Source: an uncultured Pelagibacteraceae bacterium (lineage in GTDB: Bacteria > Pseudomonadota > Alphaproteobacteria > Pelagibacterales > Pelagibacteraceae). Taken from it: a stretch of DNA of 64,000 bases. The position numbers and the translations under genes are program-made. The stretch is from positions 1-64,000 of the forward strand of contig CABYFG010000003.1 in the NCBI GenBank assembly GCA_902518185.1, written 5' to 3'. Positions 26,489 through 35,952 of this stretch are shown here, piece by piece (within the stretch, counting starts at the first letter, position 1; each line of letters begins with the position of its first letter). A model generated the notes under the pieces. It was not told the DNA's origin and ran no database searches. It saw nothing but the letters and a program-made list of their open reading frames with translations.

Positions 26489-27666
26489 TAGTTTAGGGCT
26501 TTTATACCAGGAAGTTCTTTTCCTTCAAGATATTCTAAAAAAGCACCACCAGCAGTTGAAACAAAATTAAAGTCTTTAATTGCATTTAGTTGATTAACAA
26601 CTGCCACAGTATCTCCTCCACCAACTACAGAATAAATCGAATTATCTTTATTTTTTTTAATAATTGTTTTTGCAATCTCAATGCTACCTTTGGCAAAGTT
26701 CGGATTTTCAAAATAACCAGCGGGACCATTCCAAAGAACTGTTTCACTATTTTCAATTATATTTTTTATTCTTTTAAGTGTTTTAGGTCCCACATCTAAG
26801 ATTAAATCATCATCTGTTATGTCCTTAAGATCTTTTATCTGAGCATCGTCATCTGCACTTTTGCCTGTTAAGACATCTTCTGGATAAGTAACTTCGCAGA
26901 GTGTATTTTTTGAAATTTCAAAAATTTCTTTTATTATACTTTCACAATTTTCCTCACTAATTGATTTTCCAATTCTATTACCTTTGAAGCTCAGAATATT
27001 GTTAGCCATACCTCCCACAAAGATTATGTTGTTAAATTTAGGTATTAAATTTTTGATTATGTCTATTTTTGTAGAGATTTTTGATCCACCAATAATACAG
27101 GTAATTGGTTTTTTGATTTCAATAGTAACTTTTTTTAAAGCATTTACCTCAGTCTCAAATTGTAATCCAGCAAATGATGGCAGAAATTCTGTAATTTTGC
27201 ATACTGAGGCATGTGTTCTATGTGAGCAAGAAAAAGCATCATTTATGAACAAATCTGCAAAACTAGCTAGGTGTTTTGAAAAATTTGACTCATTCTTTTC
27301 TTCTGCTGCATAAAATCTTATGTTTTCAAAAAAGATAACTTTCTCTTTAGGCTCTTTAAATAAATCATCTCTTTTGATTTTTAAAATGTCCTCACTTATA
27401 AAGTTGACTTTAGTTTGTATCTTTTTTTCTAAGCAATCACAAATTGGTTTAAGGGAGAGATCTTTATTAAATTTGCCTTTAGGGCGTCCGACATGAGAAA
27501 TTATTAAAATTTTTGCATTTCTTTTTATTAAAAATTTGATGACAGGTAAAATTTTAATTATTCTGGTTTCATCGACAACTTCACCATTTTTCAAAGGGAC
27601 GTTTAGGTCTAATCTTAATAAAACTCTCTTACTATTAAGATTTTCATAATCTTTAATATTGTTCAT
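26488..27666 (-). CDS. pgk: Phosphoglycerate kinase
   Basis: Interconverts 3-phosphoglycerate plus ATP and 1,3-bisphosphoglycerate plus ADP. It shows LLRLDLNVPLKNGEVVDETRI, SHVGRPKGK, ENIRFYAAEEKNE, FINDAFSCSHRTHAS, IIGGSKISTKIDI, and the ATP-binding VLWNGPAGYFE and SVVGGGDTVAVV. Length, 392 residues, is typical. It overlaps both gap (1 base) and the aldolase gene (1 base), which points to a tightly coupled operon. Confidence 0.96.
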   Translation of the reverse strand: MNNIKDYENLNSKRVLLRLDLNVPLKNGEVVDETRIIKILPVIKFLIKRNAKILIISHVGRPKGKFNKDLSLKPICDCLEKKIQTKVNFISEDILKIKRDDLFKEPKEKVIFFENIRFYAAEEKNESNFSKHLASFADLFINDAFSCSHRTHASVCKITEFLPSFAGLQFETEVNALKKVTIEIKKPITCIIGGSKISTKIDIIKNLIPKFNNIIFVGGMANNILSFKGNRIGKSISEENCESIIKEIFEISKNTLCEVTYPEDVLTGKSADDDAQIKDLKDITDDDLILDVGPKTLKRIKNIIENSETVLWNGPAGYFENPNFAKGSIEIAKTIIKKNKDNSIYSVVGGGDTVAVVNQLNAIKDFNFVSTAGGAFLEYLEGKELPGIKALN

Positions 27667-28667
27667 TAAGAATTCTTATGAAGATATTCTACAATATCAC
27701 ACATTCTATTTGAGAAACCCCATTCGTTATCATACCAGGCTGAAATTTTACCCATATTTTTACTCACCACTTTAGTTAAGCTTTCGTCTATTATTGAAGA
27801 AGCAGGATTATGATTAAAGTCGATTGACACAAGTTTTTCTTTTGTAGTTTTAAGAATTTTATTTTTTTTGCTAAAATTTTGAAATGCTAAATTAATCTTA
27901 TCAATAGTAACGTCTTTTTTTGTGCAAAAGACGAGTTCAATTAATGAAACATTGGGCGTAGGGACTCTCATGGCCACACCTTCTAATTTACCTTTAAGTG
28001 AAGGTATAATCTCACCAATTGTTTTTGATGCACCTGTTGAGGTTGGCACAATAGACTGGCTTGCTGATCTAGCTCTTCTTGGGTCTTTATGAGAATTATC
28101 TAATATTCTTTGGTCACTTGTAAAGGAATGAATTGTGATCATAAACCCTTTTTCAATTCCAAAATTTTCGTTTAAAACATGAGCCACAGGTGCAAGACAA
28201 TTTGTTGTGCAAGAAGCAGCGGATATAATCTTGTCCTCTTTTTTTAATTCAGTCTCATTTACACCATATACAATGGTTTTGTCTGCATCTTTACACGGAG
28301 CAGAGACAACAACCCTTTTTGCACCATTATTAATATGTGCCAGTAATTTTTCTTTTGAGTTAAATTTACCTGTGCACTCTAAAACGTAATCCACTCCATA
28401 TTTACTCCAATTAATATCATTTAAATTTGTTTCTTGGCCAAATAAAATTTTATGTTTGTTTATAATAATATGATTTTCATCAAAATCTATTTGTGCATCA
28501 AATTTTCCATGAATAGAGTCATATTTTAATAGGGATGAACATATTTCAGAATTAGTTCTATTATTGATGTATTTAATTTCTATATTTTTATTTTTATTCT
28601 CGATAATTGATCGAACAATCATTCTTCCAATTCTACCCATTCCATTTATTCCAACTTTGACTGTCAT
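27666..28667 (-). CDS. gap: Glyceraldehyde-3-phosphate dehydrogenase, possibly NADP-linked
   Basis: The sequence has the Rossmann start [14 protein letters not shown], the catalytic [14 protein letters not shown] (Cys153), the conserved [11 protein letters not shown] and [17 protein letters not shown], and [12 protein letters not shown]. Length, 333 residues, is standard. At the end of strand 2, where NAD-specific enzymes have an Asp (IND), this protein reads INNRTNS, that is Asn then Arg. Loss of that Asp and a nearby basic residue are associated with NADP use in the family. It overlaps tkt by 4 bases and pgk by 1 base, consistent with one operon. Confidence 0.95.
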   Translation of the reverse strand: MTVKVGINGMGRIGRMIVRSIIENKNKNIEIKYINNRTNSEICSSLLKYDSIHGKFDAQIDFDENHIIINKHKILFGQETNLNDINWSKYGVDYVLECTGKFNSKEKLLAHINNGAKRVVVSAPCKDADKTIVYGVNETELKKEDKIISAASCTTNCLAPVAHVLNENFGIEKGFMITIHSFTSDQRILDNSHKDPRRARSASQSIVPTSTGASKTIGEIIPSLKGKLEGVAMRVPTPNVSLIELVFCTKKDVTIDKINLAFQNFSKKNKILKTTKEKLVSIDFNHNPASSIIDESLTKVVSKNMGKISAWYDNEWGFSNRMCDIVEYLHKNS

Positions 28668-30595
28668 AATCTTTTTTTAATTTTTTTTACTATAATTTCT
28701 GAGCTTAATCCAAAGTGATTATATAAATCTTTATATGGTGCACTTTTTCCAAAATCATCAATTCCAAAATTAAGTCCTTTTTTACCAGTATATTTTTTCC
28801 AATAACCAGTTTCAGAGGCCTCTATGGAAATTACAAGCTTAGTTTCATTTAAAATTTTATTTTTGTAGACTTCACTTTGTTGATCAAATAATTCCTGGCA
28901 AGGCATTGATATTACTTTTGAGTAAATGCCATCTGTGGCTAATTTATGACTAACGTCTATTGCAAGACTAGTTTCGGATCCTGTTGCTATAATGCTTGCA
29001 CTTATTCTATTACTCGTTCTTAAAACTTCATAAGCGCCAGCTTTAGACAAATTTTTTGATGATTTTTTTGTGCGAACTGGATTTAAGCTTTGTCTTGTAA
29101 GAGCTATTACGCTTGGAGAACTTTTACTGTTTAATGCTAATTGCCAACATTCAAAAGTTTCTATTAAGTCAGAAGGTCTAAAAACATTCAAATTTGGTAT
29201 TGATCGCAAACTTGTCAATTGTTCTATTGGTTGATGGGTTGGTCCATCTTCTCCGAGACCAATCGAGTCATGTGTAAAGACATAAATAACTTTTTGTTTC
29301 ATCATAGCTGCTAATCTTATTGATGGTTTACAGTAATCGCTAAATATTAAAAAAGTTCCACCATAAGGAACAAGCTCACTATGAAGTGAAATACCGTTCA
29401 TAATACCACACATTGCATGTTCTCTTACTCCAAAATGGATATAATTTCCGGAAAAATCATTTGATCGAATAATTTTATGTTTTTTGGTTTTGGTATTATT
29501 GGATCCTGCTAAATCTGCTGATCCACCAATTAAGTTTGGAAGTTTGGATGCTATTTCTAAAAATTTTTCTGAACATTTTCTAGTAGCTAGTGGCTGTAGT
29601 TTTCTTAAGTAGTCTGATTTTGTTTTGTCTATTTCTGCATTGATAGTATTTTTATTAAATCTTAGTGAAAATTTTTTTTTATTCTTATTAGCTTTAATTG
29701 ATGCTTTTTTACCGATTGATCTCCATTGATCCATTAAGTTTTTTGGAATTTCAAAAGTATTGTGTGGCCAGTTCAATTTTTTTCTGACCAATCTTATTTC
29801 ATCTTCACCTAATGGACTGCCATGCGATGAGGCTTTACCACCCTTATTTGGAGATCCATATCCAATTGTTGTTTTACACGAGATTGCTATAGGTTTTTTT
29901 GATTTTTGTGCTTTATGAAGAGCCTTTGTTATTTCTTTAAAATTATGTCCATTAATTTTTAAATAATTCCAGCCATAGCTTTTAAATCTTTTTTCATGAT
30001 TATCAGAGACTGCTAAGTTAGTTGGACCATCTATTGAAATTGAATTGTTATCAAAAAGCAATATCAGGTTTTTAAGTTTAAGGTGTCCAGCAAGACTTAA
30101 AGCTTCATGACTTATTCCCTCCATCAAACAGCCATCACCCGCTAAAACGTAAGTTTTATGATTGATAATTTTTTTTCCTAATCTTTTTTTTAAAATTTCC
30201 TCTGAGATTGCAAAACCAACTGCATTAGAAATTCCCTGTCCTAAAGGACCTGTTGTAGTTTCAATGCCAGTGCTTGGATGATATTCGGGGTGACCTGCAC
30301 ATATTGAATTTAGTTGTCTAAATTTTTTAATTTCTTTTAAAGAAATACTTTTATAACCCGTCAGATATAGGAGTGAATAAAGGAGCATAGAACCATGTCC
30401 TGCTGACAGAACAAATCTATCTCTATTAATCCAATCTGGATTTTTAGGATTAAAGTTTAAGAAATCTTTAAAAAGAACAGTTGCAACATCAGCCATTCCC
30501 ATAGGCATACCTGGATGCCCAGAATTAGCTTTTTGGACAGCATCTATAGACAAAAATCTGATACAATTCGCTAATTCTTTATAAAGTTTACTCAA
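28664..30595 (-). CDS. tkt: Transketolase
   Basis: Thiamine-diphosphate enzyme of the pentose phosphate pathway. The N-terminal domain has [26 protein letters not shown] and the cofactor motif [22 protein letters not shown] ending in NNSISIDG. The middle domain has [14 protein letters not shown] with the catalytic Glu and [14 protein letters not shown]. Length, 643 residues, is normal. It is the first gene of the tkt-gap-pgk-fba-thiE-efp-suhB series. The divergent coiled-coil gene starts 55 bases away. Confidence 0.96.
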   Translation of the reverse strand: MSKLYKELANCIRFLSIDAVQKANSGHPGMPMGMADVATVLFKDFLNFNPKNPDWINRDRFVLSAGHGSMLLYSLLYLTGYKSISLKEIKKFRQLNSICAGHPEYHPSTGIETTTGPLGQGISNAVGFAISEEILKKRLGKKIINHKTYVLAGDGCLMEGISHEALSLAGHLKLKNLILLFDNNSISIDGPTNLAVSDNHEKRFKSYGWNYLKINGHNFKEITKALHKAQKSKKPIAISCKTTIGYGSPNKGGKASSHGSPLGEDEIRLVRKKLNWPHNTFEIPKNLMDQWRSIGKKASIKANKNKKKFSLRFNKNTINAEIDKTKSDYLRKLQPLATRKCSEKFLEIASKLPNLIGGSADLAGSNNTKTKKHKIIRSNDFSGNYIHFGVREHAMCGIMNGISLHSELVPYGGTFLIFSDYCKPSIRLAAMMKQKVIYVFTHDSIGLGEDGPTHQPIEQLTSLRSIPNLNVFRPSDLIETFECWQLALNSKSSPSVIALTRQSLNPVRTKKSSKNLSKAGAYEVLRTSNRISASIIATGSETSLAIDVSHKLATDGIYSKVISMPCQELFDQQSEVYKNKILNETKLVISIEASETGYWKKYTGKKGLNFGIDDFGKSAPYKDLYNHFGLSSEIIVKKIKKRL

Positions 30596-30650
30596 GTAAT
30601 TATCCTGCCTAGACTAAGAAGATTCTATTTAATAATATAATTATATATAT

Positions 30651-30974
30651 ATGAATTCTGTGATCGAAAAAGAAAAAAAACTAAATTTAGCTTTAGCAAA
30701 ATTAAAAAATTTAAACTTAAAAAACCCTGACGTTAAAAAAAATATAGAGAATTTAAGTAATCAAAAAAATCAATTAGAAATTGAAAAGCAAGAAATAGAG
30801 GAAAAATATAAAAGTTTAATTAATGATTATAATAGTTTAAGTAAAAAATTAGACGAATTGCAAAATCAAGAAAAAGCTGAACAAAAAAGACAGATTGAGT
30901 TTTCTGAAAAAATTGATGAATTAAATCAAGAAACAGATATTTTGTTAGATGAGATAGATAAATGGCAAACGTAA
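30651..30974 (+). CDS. Small coiled-coil protein upstream of zapA (DUF4164-like)
   Basis: A 107-residue protein with heptad patterns through nearly all of its length (from about residue 5 to 100, rich in L, K, E and Q). It has no other visible domain. In Alphaproteobacteria a small coiled-coil gene often precedes zapA, and it overlaps zapA here by 13 bases. That makes a role with ZapA in cell-division ring assembly plausible, but this is inferred from context and shape only. Confidence 0.6.
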   Translation: MNSVIEKEKKLNLALAKLKNLNLKNPDVKKNIENLSNQKNQLEIEKQEIEEKYKSLINDYNSLSKKLDELQNQEKAEQKRQIEFSEKIDELNQETDILLDEIDKWQT

Positions 30975-31408
30975 GTATTAAGTTTAACGGGAAAGAATTT
31001 TTATTGTCCTGTGAGGACGGCCAGGAAGAGCATCTTGAAGAATTATTAATTAAAATCAATCAGAAATTTAATAATCTTAAAAATGATCTTGGAAATCTTG
31101 GTGAGAATAAACTTCTGTTAATCACAGCTGTTAAAGTAATGGATGAATATTATGAAACTAAAAAAAAAGTAGATCAAAAAAAGAATGAGTTGAGAGATCT
31201 CTCAAACAAATTTAAAGAGCTTAAAACTTTAATTTATGAGTACAGAGATAAGAAAGAGCTGGAAATAAACTCACTTAACAAAGACCACCTTAAATTAAAA
31301 AATGAAATTGAAATAAATCAAAGGAGTTACGAGAAGTTAATTGACGAAGCTGCTGATGAAATTTCAAGTTTTGTTGAAAAAGCAAATTTAGAAAATATTT
31401 CCAAGTAA
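30962..31408 (+). CDS. zapA: Cell division protein ZapA
   Basis: Small FtsZ-associated protein. The N-terminal ZapA domain has ANVSIKFNGKEFLLSCEDGQEEHLEELLIKINQKFN, followed by a central helix (NKLLLITAVKVMDEYYE) and a long C-terminal coiled coil. Total length, 148 residues, exceeds the roughly 100 residues of the E. coli protein because of the extended tail. It overlaps the coiled-coil gene before it and is followed 7 bases later by the folate enzyme gene. Confidence 0.82.
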   Translation: MANVSIKFNGKEFLLSCEDGQEEHLEELLIKINQKFNNLKNDLGNLGENKLLLITAVKVMDEYYETKKKVDQKKNELRDLSNKFKELKTLIYEYRDKKELEINSLNKDHLKLKNEIEINQRSYEKLIDEAADEISSFVEKANLENISK

Positions 31409-31415
31409 AATTCTA

Positions 31416-31958
31416 GTGAATAAATCTGAGATTAGAAAAAAATTATTAAAGACAAGAAAACTAAATAAAAATAAAGATTTAGTCATTAAATTTAGTAATA
31501 TTATGAAAATTTTAAAAAAAGAAAAAATAAATAAAAAAACAGTTGGTGGTTATTATCCATATAATTTTGAAGTTGATCCAATTAAAATTCTAAATAAACT
31601 TGAAAAACTTGGTTATCAAATATCATTGCCAAAAATTAAAAAAAACAATCAAATGGACTTTTTGTACTGGTCAACAAAAGACCCTCTATCAATAAATAAA
31701 TATGGAATACCCGAACCTACATCAGATCAAATTGTATACCCAAGTATTCTTTTAGTTCCACTTGTAGCTTTTGATAATCATTTAAATAGAATAGGTTACG
31801 GAGGTGGTTATTACGATAAGTATATTAAGAAAGTAAAAAAAAACAAAAAAATTATATTAATTGGGTTAGCTTATTCTTCTCAAAAAGTAAAAAAAATACC
31901 AGCTAACAAATATGATATGAAACTGGATTTTATTGTAACAGATAAAAATTTTATATGA
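31416..31958 (+). CDS. fau: 5-formyltetrahydrofolate cyclo-ligase
   Basis: ATP-dependent conversion of 5-formyl-THF to 5,10-methenyl-THF. It shows KSEIRKKLLKTR at the N terminus, GGYYPYNFEVDP, LPKI, and YGIPEP, with VPLVAFDNHLNRIGYGGGYYDKYI carrying the substrate-binding GYGGGYYD. Length, 180 residues, is standard. The start is GTG (31416). It follows zapA as in many Proteobacteria, but the 7-base gap leaves no room for the 6S RNA often found between them. It overlaps the next gene by 4 bases. Confidence 0.92.
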   Translation: MNKSEIRKKLLKTRKLNKNKDLVIKFSNIMKILKKEKINKKTVGGYYPYNFEVDPIKILNKLEKLGYQISLPKIKKNNQMDFLYWSTKDPLSINKYGIPEPTSDQIVYPSILLVPLVAFDNHLNRIGYGGGYYDKYIKKVKKNKKIILIGLAYSSQKVKKIPANKYDMKLDFIVTDKNFI

Positions 31959-32758
31959 GAATTTTATTTTTAGGAGATGTGGTAGGGAACTCAGGTTGTT
32001 CGAAAATATTAAATAATCTTTTAAGCCAAAAAGAATTGAACAAAATTGATTTTGTAATCGTAAATGGAGAAAATGCAGCTGAGGCGGGAGTTGGATTAAC
32101 AAAAGAAATCTGTGAGGATTTTTTTAAATGTGGTGTTGATGTCATTACTACTGGTAATCATGTTTGGGATCAAAAGGATATTATGAAATTTATTGATAAT
32201 GAAAATAGGTTACTTCGCCCAAAAAATTTATTTGAGCCAGCACCAGGTAAAGGATTTGAGGTTTTTCAAAATGAAAAAAATATAAAAATTGGTGTTTTAA
32301 ATTTAATGGGAAATGTTTTTATGAAAAAATGCGATGATGTATTTGAGATTTCAGAAAAATTTTTAAAGGAGCACAAACTAAAAGAGGATTATGATTTTCT
32401 AGTTGTTGATTTCCATGGAGAAATTACTAGTGAAAAAAATGCAATAGGATATTTTTTTGATGGTAAAGCTACTCTAGTAGTTGGAACACACACACACATT
32501 CCAACAAATGATGCAAGAATTTTGAAAAACGGGACAGCTTATCAAACAGATGCAGGCATGTGTGGTAATTATGACTCAGTTATTGGCATGAATAAAGATA
32601 ACTCTTTGAACAGATTTATGAAAAAAGAGTCTACCAAACACTATCCAGCAACTGGTGATGCTACTTTGAGTGGAGTTATTGTTGATTGTAATATAGAAAC
32701 TGGATTAGCAAAAAATATTAAGAGCTATATTTTTGGGGGTCAACTAAACAATACTTAA
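31955..32758 (+). CDS. ymdB: YmdB-family metallophosphoesterase
   Basis: Calcineurin-like metallophosphoesterase of the TIGR00282/YmdB group. B. subtilis YmdB hydrolyses cyclic nucleotides and affects development. Motifs are RILFLGDVVGNSGC, VNGENAAEAGVGLTKE, VDVITTGNHVWDQKD, VVDFHGEITSEKNAIGYF, and VVGTHTHIPTND with the metal-binding His residues. Length, 267 residues, fits. It overlaps fau by 4 bases and is followed 7 bases later by yebC. Confidence 0.9.
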   Translation: MRILFLGDVVGNSGCSKILNNLLSQKELNKIDFVIVNGENAAEAGVGLTKEICEDFFKCGVDVITTGNHVWDQKDIMKFIDNENRLLRPKNLFEPAPGKGFEVFQNEKNIKIGVLNLMGNVFMKKCDDVFEISEKFLKEHKLKEDYDFLVVDFHGEITSEKNAIGYFFDGKATLVVGTHTHIPTNDARILKNGTAYQTDAGMCGNYDSVIGMNKDNSLNRFMKKESTKHYPATGDATLSGVIVDCNIETGLAKNIKSYIFGGQLNNT

Positions 32759-32765
32759 TTATATT

Positions 32766-33488
32766 ATGGCAGGACACTCACATTGGGCAGGTATAAAGCA
32801 TAAAAAGGGTAAAGCTGATAAACTTAGATCTAAAGTTTTTTCAAAATTATCAAAAGAAATAACTGTAGCGGCAAAACTTGGTGATAAAGATCCAGCAATG
32901 AACCCTCGATTAAGATCTGCTGTTCAGGCTGCAAGATCAGCAAATATGCCTAAGGAAAAAATAGAGAGAGCAATTGATAAATCTTCAGTAAATAATGAGT
33001 TGAATTTTGAAAATTTAAGATATGAGGGTTTTGGACCCAATAAAATAGCTGTAATAGTTGAGGCATTGACAGATAATAAAAATAGAACAGCATCTAATAT
33101 AAGAACTATTTTTCAAAAAGCAGGTGGGAGTCTTGGAACCCAAGGATCAGCTTCTCATAATTTTAATCAGTTAGGGATAATAAAAATTGATAAAAAAGAA
33201 ATTTCCGATGCTCGAATTTTTGAGCTAGCCACTGAAGCTGGGGCCGATGATTGTAAATCAGAGGATGATTTTCACGAAATACAATGTTCTGTCGACGAAA
33301 TTTATAATGTTAAAAAAGAGTTAGAAAAACAAATTACTAATTTTGTGTCAGCAGAGATCGAGTGGGTACCATTAAATAGTATAAAAATTTCTAAAGAAAA
33401 AAATGAGGATTTAGTTAATTTTTTTGAGTCACTTGAGGAGGATGATGATGTGCAAAATATTTACACTAATGCTAAATTTGTAAATTAA
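32766..33488 (+). CDS. yebC: YebC/PmpR family DNA-binding regulator
   Basis: Conserved YebC/TACO1 protein. It starts AGHSHWAGIKHKKGKADKLRSKVFSKL and contains NPRLRSAVQAARSANMPKEKIERAIDK and YEGFGPNKIAVIVEALTDNKNRT. The family includes transcription regulators and, in recent work, translation factors that relieve stalling. Length, 240 residues, is typical. Its usual neighbours are ruvC, ruvA and ruvB; only a RuvC-like gene follows here (3-base gap). Confidence 0.95.
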   Translation: MAGHSHWAGIKHKKGKADKLRSKVFSKLSKEITVAAKLGDKDPAMNPRLRSAVQAARSANMPKEKIERAIDKSSVNNELNFENLRYEGFGPNKIAVIVEALTDNKNRTASNIRTIFQKAGGSLGTQGSASHNFNQLGIIKIDKKEISDARIFELATEAGADDCKSEDDFHEIQCSVDEIYNVKKELEKQITNFVSAEIEWVPLNSIKISKEKNEDLVNFFESLEEDDDVQNIYTNAKFVN

Positions 33489-33491
33489 AAT

Positions 33492-33986
33492 ATGTTGGTT
33501 ATAGGTATAGATCCTGGAATTTCTGGCTCAATTTGTTTTTTAAATGATGGAGAGATCTTAGAAGTTATTGAGATGCCAATTATGACTGATGGAAAAAAAA
33601 ACAAAAAGCAAGTTAATGGTTCTCAAGTCTACAATGAATTAATTAAAAGAATTAAAGGATTTGAAAAAAATCAAATTCGAGTAGTGATTGAGCATGTCTC
33701 AGCAATGCCTGGTCAAGGTGTTACAAGTATGTTTAATTTTGGTCAGTCCTTTGGAATTTTAAAAGGTATCTGTACTGCAATGCAATTACCGATGTTCTTT
33801 GTTAGGCCTAATAAATGGAAAAAATATTTTAATCTTTTAAATTCTCAAAAAGATGCTAGCAGAACCAGAGCAATAGAAATATTTCCTTATTTTTCCTCTC
33901 AATTGTCAAGAAAGAAGGACTCAAATAAAGCTGATGCTATTTTGATAGCAAGTTTTTATCATGAAACTTATAAAATTGGGGAATAG
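33492..33986 (+). CDS. RuvC-like RNase H-fold nuclease (putative Holliday junction resolvase)
   Basis: RNase H-like fold with VIGIDPGISGSICFL (Asp7), VVIEHVSAMPGQGVTSMFNFGQSFG (Glu67), and a C-terminal KADAILIASF (Asp148), matching the acidic catalytic set of RuvC. The AMPGQGVTSMFNFGQS block is closer to phage and organelle-type RuvC-like proteins than to classical RuvC. Length, 164 residues, is near the RuvC norm. It sits where ruvC normally lies after yebC, but ruvA and ruvB are not beside it and the tol operon begins 51 bases later. It may be a replaced or diverged RuvC. Confidence 0.72.
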   Translation: MLVIGIDPGISGSICFLNDGEILEVIEMPIMTDGKKNKKQVNGSQVYNELIKRIKGFEKNQIRVVIEHVSAMPGQGVTSMFNFGQSFGILKGICTAMQLPMFFVRPNKWKKYFNLLNSQKDASRTRAIEIFPYFSSQLSRKKDSNKADAILIASFYHETYKIGE

Positions 33987-34037
33987 TTCAAAATTATTAA
34001 GACAAAATCATGACACATTTAAGTGTGAGAAGATAAC

Positions 34038-34712
34038 ATGGAAGCAGATATTACGTCTCAAGCAGTAGGGTTAGCCTCAAGCACAGACTTTTCTTTAGTC
34101 AATTTATTTATTCGAGCTGATATTGTGGTTAAATCTGTAATAGTAATGTTAATTGCTTGTTCAATTTACTCATGGGCAGTAATTATAGAAAAATATAGGT
34201 TATTTAAAAAAATAAATCAATCCACTGAAGAGTTTGAAACAAAGTTTTGGAACTCTAAATCTGCAGAAACTTTTTATAATAACTTGCCAGCTAATGTTCA
34301 AGATCCAATGGCTTCAATTTTTAAAGATGCGATGCAAAATTTATTAAAGAGGAGATCTCGAACAGACTTAAATAACAGAATGACTACGATGTTAGAAACG
34401 GGTATTGAAAAGCAGTTATCTAAAATTACCAAAGGTTTTACTTTTTTAGCAACTGTGGGATCAACGGCTCCCTTCATAGGTTTATTCGGCACAGTTTGGG
34501 GTATTATGAATTCTTTTCAATCTATTGCAATTTCACGGAACACTAGTTTAGCAATTGTTGCTCCAGGAATAGCGGAGGCACTATTTGCAACTGCATTAGG
34601 TTTATTAGCCGCAATACCTGCAGTAGTTGCTTATAATAAATTTAACAATGACTCGATTAAATATTCTCAAAAGTTAGAAAATTTCTCAAAAAGATTTTTA
34701 ACAATAATTTAA
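34038..34712 (+). CDS. tolQ: Tol-Pal system protein TolQ
   Basis: Inner-membrane proton-channel subunit of the Tol-Pal complex. It has three hydrophobic helices: near residues 25-50 (VKSVIVMLIACSIYSWAVIIE), and the pair around 135-200 with TVGSTAPFIGLFGTVWGIMNSF and APGIAEALFATALGLLAAIPAVVAYN, matching TolQ/ExbB. Length, 224 residues, is typical. It is followed by tolR after one base. Preceding DNA (33987-34037) has a small imperfect repeat, CACATTTAAGTGTG, of unknown role. Confidence 0.95.
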   Translation: MEADITSQAVGLASSTDFSLVNLFIRADIVVKSVIVMLIACSIYSWAVIIEKYRLFKKINQSTEEFETKFWNSKSAETFYNNLPANVQDPMASIFKDAMQNLLKRRSRTDLNNRMTTMLETGIEKQLSKITKGFTFLATVGSTAPFIGLFGTVWGIMNSFQSIAISRNTSLAIVAPGIAEALFATALGLLAAIPAVVAYNKFNNDSIKYSQKLENFSKRFLTII

Positions 34713-34713
34713 A

Positions 34714-35130
34714 ATGGCTTTTAAATTAAATCGTTCCTCAAAAGAACCAATGTCTGAAATAAATGTAACACCATTTGTGGATGTAATGTTGGTCCTTTTG
34801 ATAATTTTTATGGTTACAGCACCCTTGTTGACCGTTGGAGTGCAAGTTGATTTGCCTGAGAGCTCTGCCGACTCTCTTCCAGAAGAAGCTGAACCATTAA
34901 CATTAACAATAAACTCAAAAGGTGAAATCTACATTCAAGAGTCAATGGTTGAATATGAAAAAATTATAGCAAAAGTCTTAGCAGTTTCAAAAAATAGAAC
35001 CGATACAAGAATTTATGTAAGGGGTGATAAAACAATTAATTATGGAAGAGTATTGGAGATTATGGGTCTTCTATCGGGTTCTGGCTTTACTAAAGTAGCA
35101 CTTATATCCGAGCCATACAAAGAGAGGTAA
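34714..35130 (+). CDS. tolR: Tol-Pal system protein TolR
   Basis: Single-pass membrane partner of TolQ. The N-terminal helix contains SEINVTPFVDVMLVLLIIFMVTAPLLTVGVQVDLPES with the membrane Asp required for proton use, and the periplasmic domain ends with VRGDKTINYGRVLEIMGLLSGSGFTKVALI, as in ExbD/TolR. Length, 138 residues, is normal. It lies between tolQ and tolA in the usual order. Confidence 0.95.
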   Translation: MAFKLNRSSKEPMSEINVTPFVDVMLVLLIIFMVTAPLLTVGVQVDLPESSADSLPEEAEPLTLTINSKGEIYIQESMVEYEKIIAKVLAVSKNRTDTRIYVRGDKTINYGRVLEIMGLLSGSGFTKVALISEPYKER

Positions 35131-35133
35131 GAA

Positions 35134-35943
35134 ATGAGTAGAAGTATAATTATATCTTCTGTATCTCATTTAATTATAATTATGATCACAGCTTTTAGTT
35201 TGCCTTTTTTTGCAAAAAAACCAATTGATCTTCCTCCAATAGTCTCTGTTGAATTAATTCAGATCACTGATAAAACTAATATTCCCTATGCCCCCAAGGC
35301 AAAAAAAATTATAGAAAAAATAAAAGAAAAAGAAAAAAAACTTGTTTCTGAACAAGCTCCACCAAAAAAAGTTAAAAAAATTAAACCAGATGCTGTTCCA
35401 ATGCCAGACGATAAGCCTGAAAAGGCTGAGAAAGTAAAGGAGGATAAACAAAATCCTGAAAAAATCGATAATGAGGTAAAACAAGTATCTGAATTTGAAA
35501 AAAAAGAGTTGTTTGATCCAAATAACATTGCAGCCTTAATTGATAAATCTAAAGTTGAAAGTGCTGAGACAATAAAAAAAAATAATAAAATTACACAAGA
35601 TCAAAAAAAAAATGTTGAAAATAAAGGCTTGTCTTTAAGTGAAGAAGATGCTCTTAAAGCCCAAATATTTGGTTGTTGGAGTATTCCCCTAGGTTTACCT
35701 TACAATGAAAACTTACTGGTTAGAATTAAACTTCAATTAAATCCAGACGGAACAATTCAAGAGTCTGAGATATTAGATCACGCGAGAATGAATAAACCAG
35801 GTCAAGGTTTCTATAAAGTCTTAGCAGAAAGCGCCCTAAGAGCAATTAAATTGTGTCAGCCTTTAAGGGTTCCTACAACTGGTTATGAGAGATGGAAAGA
35901 ATTACAGTTAAATTTTGATGCAAGAGAGATGTTGGAAGGTTAG
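35134..35943 (+). CDS. tolA: Tol-Pal system protein TolA
   Basis: Bridges the inner-membrane TolQR motor to outer-membrane Pal. It has a single N-terminal membrane helix (SIIISSVSHLIIIMITAFSLPFF). A long charged, Lys/Pro/Glu-rich middle follows (residues about 50-170), then a C-terminal globular domain with CWSIPLGLPYNENLLVRIKLQLNPDGTIQ and the CQPLRVP end. The two Cys residues could pair, as in TolA domain III. Length, 269 residues, is shorter than in E. coli but common in Alphaproteobacteria. Identity rests on layout and position. Confidence 0.88.
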   Translation: MSRSIIISSVSHLIIIMITAFSLPFFAKKPIDLPPIVSVELIQITDKTNIPYAPKAKKIIEKIKEKEKKLVSEQAPPKKVKKIKPDAVPMPDDKPEKAEKVKEDKQNPEKIDNEVKQVSEFEKKELFDPNNIAALIDKSKVESAETIKKNNKITQDQKKNVENKGLSLSEEDALKAQIFGCWSIPLGLPYNENLLVRIKLQLNPDGTIQESEILDHARMNKPGQGFYKVLAESALRAIKLCQPLRVPTTGYERWKELQLNFDAREMLEG

Positions 35944-35952
35944 AATAGTTTT

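Noticed and set aside
30631-30650. TATAAT box just before the coiled-coil gene at 30651
   Set aside because: No matching -35 at a proper distance and the predicted start would fall almost at the start codon; left out of the features as a probable chance match in AT-rich DNA.
31409-31415. Possible 6S RNA between zapA and fau
   Set aside because: The usual location is only 7 bases long here, so the RNA cannot be present at this site.
33987-34037. CACATTTAAGTGTG element before tolQ as operator or terminator
   Set aside because: Only a 4-base stem, imperfect palindrome and no T-run; too weak to list.
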